This document shows, piece after piece, positions 6,511-10,874 of a DNA stretch of 10,874 bases; position 1 is the stretch's first letter, and the number at the start of each line of letters is the position of its first letter. Both the position numbers and the translations under genes were made by a program. The notes beneath the pieces are model-generated. The model made no database searches, had not been told where the DNA came from, and saw only the letters and a list, made by a program, of their open reading frames with translations. Source of the stretch: Oscillospiraceae bacterium (GTDB taxonomy: Bacteria > Bacillota > Clostridia > Oscillospirales > Ruminococcaceae); contig JAFXOO010000468.1 of the NCBI GenBank assembly GCA_017528675.1, forward strand, positions 1-10,874, read 5' to 3'.

Positions 6511-6588
6511 ATGGGCAAGAACAAGCGCCATAATCCGAATACCGAGCAGGAACAGCCGACCCAGGACAATAACCCCTGCTGTGCGTAA
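6511..6588 (+). CDS. Small ORF of 25 residues, hydrophilic with a Cys-Cys-Ala tail
   Basis: ATG at 6511, TAA at 6586. The ribosome binding site GGGAGGG (6498-6504) at 6-nt spacing is among the strongest in the window. The peptide begins MGKNKRHNPN, is rich in Asn, Gln and Glu in the middle, and ends NNPCCA. It has no membrane segment or signal peptide. It lies 68 nt after the PASTA gene with no clear terminator between them, so it is probably the third cistron of the sigma operon. I do not recognise a family. It could encode a metal- or thiol-reactive small protein, or be chance; the strong ribosome binding site and operon position argue for a real gene. Confidence 0.5.
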   Translation: MGKNKRHNPNTEQEQPTQDNNPCCA

Positions 6589-6613
6589 GCCATCAGGGAG
6601 GGGGTTATATTTC

Positions 6614-6776
6614 GCAGGGGCTTCGCCCCTGCACAATGCCAACAACTTAAGCTTTTTTGTCGGCTTGCGCCGACTTAGGAGGGGCTGCTCGCCCCTCCTA
6701 AACCTCCCTCGGCAGGGCGGTGACCGCCCTGCACCCGCAATTTGATTTCGCTAAGTCTTTGGCATTGCGCCCCTGC
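6614..6776. repeat. MITE-like structured intergenic block of four stem-loops
   Basis: Four perfect stem-loops follow one another. The first is GCAGGGGC/GCCCCTGC (6614-6632, loop TTC). The second is GTCGGC/GCCGAC (6659-6674, loop TTGC). The third is an 11-bp TTAGGAGGGGC stem (6675-6701, loop TGCTC). The fourth is GCAGGGCGG/CCGCCCTGC (6712-6732, loop TGA). Related motifs frame the last three in opposite orientation: CAATGCCAACAACTTAAGC (6634-6652) on the left and the reverse complement of CAATGCCAAAGACTTAGC (6750-6767) on the right, each next to a CCCCTGC. No protein gene is supported here. It resembles a non-autonomous mobile or dispersed repeat; a transposase source is not visible. The rest of the gap to 6832 holds only short C-rich and A/T stretches. 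Confidence 0.6.
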
Positions 6777-6832
6777 ACCCCCTTGCACCATACGGCGCAG
6801 AGCATATATTCTAAGTTTTTGACAGACTAAGC

Positions 6833-6857
6833 AAAACCCCCTGCCATTGGCAGGGGG
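6833..6857 (-). terminator. Rho-independent terminator of the HD-amylase operon
   Basis: A 9-bp perfect stem CCCCCTGCC/GGCAGGGGG with a 3-nt loop (6837-6857). On the minus strand it is followed by TTTT (6836-6833). It lies 35 nt after the amylase stop codon. On the plus strand the following sequence is only weakly T-rich. Confidence 0.85.
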
Positions 6858-6891
6858 CCTTGCTTTATGAAAGGTGTGTTAAGGAGAAAGC

Positions 6892-8475
6892 TTAGTCATC
6901 CAGGAGGGTGAAACGGTACTGTTCACCGACCTTATCCATGAACATGGCCTTCGGGCGTACCCAGACCTGGCCGTCCGCATCGCTGCGGTAAACCACCATG
7001 TCCTCAAGTGTCTCGCTGTGGGTTGCCACACCGAGCACGGTATACTGTCCGCCCTTGAAATGACGGTAGTGCTGGCCTTCGTGAATTTCACGGAGCTGCT
7101 CGGCAGGGGCTTCCTGCTGCTCCGGCTGGTGGTTGACAATATCGTCATGCACGATAATCATGGAGGAATACGGCTCCATGTGCAGGAAGGCATTGCCGCC
7201 CTCAACCCGCACTGCGTTGCCGTTCATGACATCCACAAGTGCACCGAAATGTGTGCCGAACTGGCAGTCAAACGGCTGATCGTCAAGGTTCAGTGCCACA
7301 TACACGGTCTGGCCGTCCATCTCCTTGGCAAAGACAAGCTGACGGTTGCGGATGATAACCGTGCGGTAGCTGCCGGTGCGCAGCGCCGGATAGGCTCTGT
7401 AGATGCGGCCGAGCTTGACGATGTGCTTGTAAATCGGCGCATTTGTGTCCATATCGCTGAGGTTCAGGCAAGGACGCATCGGGGAATCATCGCCGCCCTG
7501 CTTGGCACCCTGGATGCCGAATTCCGAGCCGTAATAAATCGACGGAATGCCCGGCATGGCATAGAGCAGTGTATAGCAGGTGGAGAGGTAGTTCGGATTG
7601 TTCAGCGTGCTGGCAAGACGGTTCACATCGTGGTTGTCCACGAAGTTATACAGCCGGATATTGCGGTAGATGCCGCCGTTTGCGCCGGACTGCCGGTTGA
7701 TTGAGTAGTCGATCTCGAAATAGTTCTTGTCATTGTGGGAGGAATAGATGCCCTTGTAGCACTCGTAATTCGTGACAGAATCGAGCATTTCCGGATTTGC
7801 CCAGCGGTTGTAGTCACCGTGGATGATCTCGCCCATGAGCCAGATCTCCGGATTCTTCTCCTTGCAGAACCAGCGGATGCGCTTGAAGAAATTGAAATCA
7901 ATGCAGTCAGCCGCATCAAAGCGGATGCCGTCAATCTTGAATTCATCCATCCAGTACCCCACGGCGTCGAGCAGATAATTGCAGACATCGGGATTCTGGA
8001 GATTGAGCTTGACCAGATTGTAATGGCCGTTCCAGCCCTCGTACCAGAACGGGTCGCCGCAGGGGGACGGGCCGCCGAAGTTCAGATTCTGGAACCAGCC
8101 GCAGTACGGGGAATTCTGACCGTTCTGCTGGATGTCGGTGAATGCCCAGAACTTCCGGCCGACGTGGTTGAACACGCCGTCGAGGATGACACGAATGCCG
8201 GCCTCGTGGAGCTTCTCGCAGATATGTTTGAACATCTCGTTGGTGCCGAGACGGCGGTCAATCATCTTGTAATCAATCGTATCATAGCCGTGCTCCACGC
8301 TCTCAAAGACCGGGCCGAAATACACGGCATCCACGTTCATTTCCTGAAGATGGGGAATCCAGTCGAGGACCTTTTCGAGACGGTTCACCGGCTCGCCGCC
8401 CTCGTTGAACTTCGGCGCACCGCAGAAGCCAAGCGGATAAATATGATAGATCAGGGCATTTTCGTACCAACTCAT
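6892..8475 (-). CDS. Cytoplasmic GH13 alpha-amylase family enzyme with C-terminal DUF1653 domain
   Basis: 527 residues without a signal peptide, so the enzyme acts inside the cell. The GH13 (beta/alpha)8 barrel starts directly at residue 7 (ALIYHIYP), with no N-terminal CBM. Conserved regions are I DGVFNH (99-104), II GIRFDAAD (183-190, nucleophile D187), III MGEII (214-218, acid/base E216) and IV FVDNHD (278-283, D283). A beta-sandwich domain C covers about 365-443. After a Gln/Glu/Pro-rich linker (445-463), residues 466-526 match DUF1653 (GQHYRHFKGGQYTVLGVATH, then a WVRP segment). The likely role is breakdown or remodelling of maltodextrin or glycogen; the exact specificity is not readable. 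AAGGAG (8489-8484) precedes the ATG. The gene lies 32 nt after the HD gene and shares its promoter. Confidence 0.93.
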   Translation of the reverse strand: MSWYENALIYHIYPLGFCGAPKFNEGGEPVNRLEKVLDWIPHLQEMNVDAVYFGPVFESVEHGYDTIDYKMIDRRLGTNEMFKHICEKLHEAGIRVILDGVFNHVGRKFWAFTDIQQNGQNSPYCGWFQNLNFGGPSPCGDPFWYEGWNGHYNLVKLNLQNPDVCNYLLDAVGYWMDEFKIDGIRFDAADCIDFNFFKRIRWFCKEKNPEIWLMGEIIHGDYNRWANPEMLDSVTNYECYKGIYSSHNDKNYFEIDYSINRQSGANGGIYRNIRLYNFVDNHDVNRLASTLNNPNYLSTCYTLLYAMPGIPSIYYGSEFGIQGAKQGGDDSPMRPCLNLSDMDTNAPIYKHIVKLGRIYRAYPALRTGSYRTVIIRNRQLVFAKEMDGQTVYVALNLDDQPFDCQFGTHFGALVDVMNGNAVRVEGGNAFLHMEPYSSMIIVHDDIVNHQPEQQEAPAEQLREIHEGQHYRHFKGGQYTVLGVATHSETLEDMVVYRSDADGQVWVRPKAMFMDKVGEQYRFTLLDD

Positions 8476-8507
8476 GTTTAAAACTCCTTATAGATTCATA
8501 AACCTGG

Positions 8508-9095
8508 TTAATGCAGTGAGCCTTCCAGGTAATAGGTTGCTTCCATATCGGCAACATGCAGTGCCAGCGCCAGCGGGAACATCTCAAAGGCACGGCCGAT
8601 GTCGTTCTTGTTGCCCTCTGCGGAAAAGCCCATGTGATAACGGATGGCAAATGCCTCCTCACGGGTCAGGCGCATATAGCTTGAGATGATGTACACGGAT
8701 TTTTCGCCGTGGCCATAGGGGAGTGTGTCCTCAATGGTGTAATAGGGAACCTTTTCCCAGACACCCTGGGCATTTTTGGCATTGCGGTAGTCGGTCTTGT
8801 AGTAATTCAGTTTGCAGATATCGTGCAGAAGCGCCGTCAGTGCCACGGATTCTTCGGAATAATCCATCCCATAGAGCTCCTTTGTGCGGGGGCGGGACAG
8901 ATAGTCCACGAGGCAGCGGTAGACATTGACGCTGTGGGTCACCAGGCCGCCTTCATAGGAACCGTGATAACGGGTGCTGGACGGGGCAGTGAAAAAATCA
9001 CTGGCATCGCTCAGCAGATACTCCAGAAGCTGCTGGGAACCCTTGCGGGTGATATTGCTGCGGTAAATTTCAAGAAATTCTTCTTTTGCATCCAT
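8508..9095 (-). CDS. HD-domain metal-dependent phosphohydrolase-like protein
   Basis: 195 residues, soluble. An HD-type fold is indicated by H54 (THSVNVY), the H91-D92 pair (LLHDICKLNYYK), H129 in GHGEKS, H154 (IRYHMG) and D183 (HVADMEATYY). This spacing matches single-domain HD hydrolases related to the HD part of the YhaM 3'-5' exonuclease, but no OB-fold nucleic acid-binding domain is present. The likely substrate is a phosphorylated nucleotide or similar; this is inference. GGAGGG (9108-9103) lies 7 nt before the ATG. It is the first gene of an operon with the amylase, with a strong promoter close upstream. A functional link to glucan metabolism is suggested only by this arrangement. Confidence 0.85.
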   Translation of the reverse strand: MDAKEEFLEIYRSNITRKGSQQLLEYLLSDASDFFTAPSSTRYHGSYEGGLVTHSVNVYRCLVDYLSRPRTKELYGMDYSEESVALTALLHDICKLNYYKTDYRNAKNAQGVWEKVPYYTIEDTLPYGHGEKSVYIISSYMRLTREEAFAIRYHMGFSAEGNKNDIGRAFEMFPLALALHVADMEATYYLEGSLH

Positions 9096-9132
9096 CTGTT
9101 ATCCCTCCGTTTCACACTGTGGCACAGTTCTT

Positions 9133-9161
9133 ATTATAACACCTTTTCAGTTCTGTTGCAA
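9133..9161 (-). promoter_or_regulatory. Sigma-A promoter of the HD-amylase operon
   Basis: On the minus strand: TTGCAA (9161-9156), 17-nt spacer, TATAAT (9138-9133), TGT before the -10. The start is predicted near 9126. A small ACTGT/ACAGT hairpin with a 3-nt loop (9116-9128) lies at the very 5' end of the transcript. Confidence 0.82.
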
Positions 9162-9218
9162 TAGCTTTTGTGAAAAATCATTGCATCGCACAGTTATTTT
9201 TAAACTCAATTGTACATA

Positions 9219-9301
9219 GTGAACAAAAATGTGACGATACCTGTCTTTTCCTGTCATAGTGCAGCGCATACCGCCTATACTATGACAGAGCCGTCAGGCT
9301 C
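9219..9301 (+). promoter_or_regulatory. Atypical regulated promoter region of the repeat lipoprotein gene
   Basis: A -10 like TATACT (9276-9281) has no recognisable -35 at 16-18 nt and no TGn. A perfect 10-bp inverted repeat, CTGTCATAGT (9251-9260) and ACTATGACAG (9279-9288), spans the -35 to +1 area with an 18-nt gap. CCTGTC also occurs as a direct repeat exactly 10 bp apart (9240-9245, 9250-9255). An alternative ECF-like pair is GTGAAC (9219-9224), N17, TGTC (9242-9245). A GAGCC/GGCTC hairpin with loop GTCA lies at 9288-9301. Operator function is inferred. Confidence 0.45.
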
Positions 9302-9371
9302 ATGGGTGATACTGCGCAGAGCCGGGCCATGCGGCAGGTTCCGGGCGGTGTTGCCGTAAAGGAGGTAGACC

Positions 9372-9743
9372 ATGAAGCAAAGAGCATGTCTGGTGTCTGC
9401 GGCTGTTGCAGCGGTACTGCTGCTGACAGGCTGCGGCACGCACAGAGACAGACCCCCGGCGCAGACGTCCCGGAATGACGAGGTATATGACGATGCCAGG
9501 GAGATGGTGACCGATGCTGTGCAGAACGGCAAGGAGCTGGCGAGTGATGCCGTACAGAACGGCAAGGAGCTGGCAAGTGATGCCGTACAGGGCGGCAGGG
9601 AGCTGGCGAGCGATGCCGTACAGAACGGCAGGGAGATGGTCAGCGATGCTGCCGAAGATGTCAGCGATGCCATGAACAAGAGCGACAGTGACGGGGCATA
9701 CCGGACTGATTCCGATGGCAAAGTTAAGCCGGAGGAGGACTAA
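9372..9743 (+). CDS. Small lipoprotein with four 11-residue helical repeats
   Basis: 123 residues. The signal peptide MKQRACLVSAAVAAVLLLTG ends in a perfect lipobox LTGC, with lipidated Cys21. Residues 47-90 are four 11-residue repeats, TDAVQNGKELA, SDAVQNGKELA, SDAVQGGRELA and SDAVQNGREMV. Degenerate half-units flank them (DAREMV, 41-46; SDAAEDVSDAM, 91-101). The C-terminus is acidic and disordered. An 11-residue period fits an amphipathic or right-handed coiled helix, as in LEA group 3 and apolipoprotein-like proteins, but the Gly in each unit is unusual. AAAGGAGGT (9358-9366) is an excellent ribosome binding site. Function is unknown; a stress-protective or spacer role at the membrane surface is inference. 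It converges on the permease gene. Confidence 0.85.
   Translation: MKQRACLVSAAVAAVLLLTGCGTHRDRPPAQTSRNDEVYDDAREMVTDAVQNGKELASDAVQNGKELASDAVQGGRELASDAVQNGREMVSDAAEDVSDAMNKSDSDGAYRTDSDGKVKPEED
9510..9641 (+). repeat. Four tandem 33-bp coding repeats
   Basis: Four in-frame 33-bp units encode the 11-residue repeats of the lipoprotein. Units share blocks such as GATGCCGTACAGAACGGCA and GGAGCTGGC, with mostly synonymous or conservative changes (Lys/Arg, Asn/Gly). The near-identity at the DNA level suggests recent expansion, and copy number may vary between strains. Confidence 0.9.
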
Positions 9744-9779
9744 AAAGCCCCCCTCCCCCACTGGGGGGGAGGGGGGGCT
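9741..9779 (-). terminator. Strong GC-rich terminator of the permease gene
   Basis: A hairpin of about 14 bp is formed by AGCCCCCC-T-CCCCC (9746-9759) and the following G-runs joined by one A (9763-9779), with one bulged G. On the minus strand it is followed by TTTTT (9745-9741 region), which fits the permease stop at 9798. On the plus strand the lipoprotein stop abuts the hairpin but no T-tract follows, so it would be a weaker terminator in that direction. Confidence 0.85.
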
Positions 9780-9797
9780 GTGTCGGATACACCGGGA

Positions 9798-10874
9798 TCA
9801 GTCCACGGATTTGAGCGACTCCGCCATGTTGATGCGTTCGAGCTTGATGCCCATGAACAGATTGACAATGACATTGAACAGCAGTGTCAGAAGGATGCTC
9901 CAGACAAAGCTCAGCGGCATGACCTGGTTGCGGAAGGATACAATATCCACCACGATATGGTCAATGACATAGTGATTGAGCATCACGCCGAGCACCAGTC
10001 CGACTGCAATGCCGATGATGGTCAGCGCCAGATTCTCCCGCAGTACATAGGCCGATGTCTCGTTCCGGAAGAAGCCGAGCACCTTGATGGTGGCGATCTC
10101 CCGGATGCGCTCGGTGATGTTGATGTTCGTCAGGTTGTAGAGCACGATGAAGGCGAGGCCTGCTGCGCATACAATGACCAGCAGCACAATATAGTTCAGG
10201 CTGCCCATCATCTTGCCGAGTCTTGCCCGCAGTTCCTCGAAAATCATGATGGTTGTGACCCTGTCATCTCCGGAGATCTCCGCTGAGAGCTGGTACTGAT
10301 CCGCACCCTCCGGGAAATTCAGGAATGCCGAATTGATCTCCGGCGGAGTTCCTGTCTGCGCTTCAATGGTCTCAGGGCAGAGCAGGATGTAGTTATAGAC
10401 ATGGTTTTCAAAAATACCGGTGATCTTCACATGCATTTCCTGTAGATCCTCGTTGCGCAGTGTGATGGTGTCGCCGGTTTTCACACCGTAGCGGTCGGCA
10501 ATGCTGTTGCATACCAGCGCCTCCCCGACGCCGGGGAACGGAAGCGGCTCTTGCTGCATTGTGTGGAGCTGCATGTAGTCTGTAAAGCGTCCGGCGTCGA
10601 AGGGCACCATCATGCTCAGGCTCTTGACCTTGCCGGGCAGCACCAGATCCCACGAGCCTGCATGCATCAGCAGATTGCTTTCCGTATTATCGTCAAGGCG
10701 CTTCTGCAAATCCGCCGGCAGTGCGCCGCTGTAGCTCTCCTTGAAGCCTGCCTGCGCATCGGCTGTGATGATTTCGCCGTACTGTACGTCCGCAAATCCG
10801 GCAACCGAGTCCTTCAGGCCAAAGCCTGTCAGCAGCAGCACTGTGCATCCGCTGATGCCGATGACCATCATGAA
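9798..10874 (-). CDS. FtsX-type ABC transporter permease, C-terminal part (start lies outside the window)
   Basis: 358 codons are open from the window edge to a TGA at 9800-9798; the frame continues upstream of the first visible Met, so the 5' end is missing. A hydrophobic segment at the visible N-terminus (about 1-20 counted from the Met at 10871) is followed by an extracytoplasmic domain of about 200 residues. Then come three membrane helices (about 226-247, 280-299 and 318-342). The segment ERIREIATIKVLGFFRNE (254-271) and the ending INMAESLKSVD are hallmarks of the large MacB/FtsX-like permeases of Clostridia. Such permeases pair with an ATPase in export, lipoprotein release or antimicrobial-peptide resistance; no ATPase gene is visible here. 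The transport substrate is unknown. Confidence 0.9.
   Translation of the reverse strand, partial: FMMVIGISGCTVLLLTGFGLKDSVAGFADVQYGEIITADAQAGFKESYSGALPADLQKRLDDNTESNLLMHAGSWDLVLPGKVKSLSMMVPFDAGRFTDYMQLHTMQQEPLPFPGVGEALVCNSIADRYGVKTGDTITLRNEDLQEMHVKITGIFENHVYNYILLCPETIEAQTGTPPEINSAFLNFPEGADQYQLSAEISGDDRVTTIMIFEELRARLGKMMGSLNYIVLLVIVCAAGLAFIVLYNLTNINITERIREIATIKVLGFFRNETSAYVLRENLALTIIGIAVGLVLGVMLNHYVIDHIVVDIVSFRNQVMPLSFVWSILLTLLFNVIVNLFMGIKLERINMAESLKSVD

Noticed and set aside
6614..6732. CRISPR or riboswitch reading of the serial hairpins
   Set aside because: The hairpins differ in sequence and spacing, so they are not CRISPR repeats. I could not match a known riboswitch, and there is no adjacent downstream gene on the plus strand.
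6506..6745. Open frame running through the stem-loop block
   Set aside because: It is a reading of the hairpin repeats, rich in Gly, Arg, Leu and Pro from the palindromes, and is out of frame with the better-supported small ORF at 6511.
6825..6897. GACTAAGC (6825-6832) and GCTTAGTC (6890-6897) flanking the amylase terminator
   Set aside because: An 8-bp inverted pair is easily chance, and the second copy overlaps the amylase stop codon. It is not enough to call an element.
7735..8481. Plus-strand open frame of 248 codons opposite the amylase, and the similar one at 7018-7704
   Set aside because: Both are antisense to the conserved GH13 regions, with no initiation signals or domain.
9510..9641. 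CRISPR-like periodicity
   Set aside because: The 33-bp units are contiguous, in frame, have no spacers and encode the protein repeats of a lipoprotein.
9780..10286. Plus-strand open frame of 168 codons opposite the permease
   Set aside because: It starts within 40 nt of the terminator hairpin, has no ribosome binding site, and lies antisense to the conserved FtsX C-terminus.

Overview
The window looks like chromosomal sequence from an anaerobic, moderately GC-rich Firmicute, most likely a gut or rumen member of the Oscillospiraceae (Ruminococcus-like). The grounds are an [FeFe]-hydrogenase maturase (HydE), a flavodiiron O2/NO reductase, strong GGAGG ribosome binding sites, consensus TTGACA-N17-TGnTATAAT promoters and an intracellular GH13 amylase. 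This placement is inference from gene content and style. I see no tRNA, rRNA, CRISPR array, transposase or phage gene.

Layout. (a) 1-518: the 5' part of a secreted lipoprotein gene on the minus strand, then a divergent pair of near-consensus promoters. (b) 519-3408, plus strand: a tight three-gene operon of flavodiiron protein, NodB-type deacetylase and HydE, joined by ATGA and 7-nt overlaps and closed by a bidirectional terminator. (c) 3500-5152, minus strand: a PAS-like/GGDEF/EAL protein whose cyclase site is degenerate and whose phosphodiesterase motifs are intact. (d) 5269-6588, plus strand: an ECF sigma factor translationally coupled to a membrane protein that looks like an anti-sigma factor carrying one extracellular PASTA domain, followed by a 25-residue ORF with a very strong ribosome binding site. 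(e) 6589-6891: a gene-free stretch dominated by four successive stem-loops framed by imperfect inverted repeats, a MITE-like block; a solo copy of its end motif lies behind hydE. (f) 6892-9095, minus strand: an operon of an HD-domain protein and a cytoplasmic GH13 alpha-amylase fused to a C-terminal DUF1653 domain. (g) 9187-9743, plus strand: an atypical promoter region with a perfect 10-bp inverted repeat, then a lipoprotein built on four 11-residue repeats. (h) 9798 to the end, minus strand: the C-terminal part of an FtsX-type ABC transporter permease.

How the genes may work together. HydE contributes to H-cluster assembly, and the co-transcribed flavodiiron protein could remove the O2 or NO that poisons this chemistry. 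The sigma/PASTA pair looks like a cell-envelope stress switch in which a muropeptide- or beta-lactam-type sensor domain is attached to the anti-sigma factor; this is the strongest candidate for an unusual system here. The HD/amylase operon belongs to intracellular alpha-glucan metabolism. Five of the six promoters share the same extended -10 architecture. The one before the repeat lipoprotein does not, which suggests it is regulated differently.
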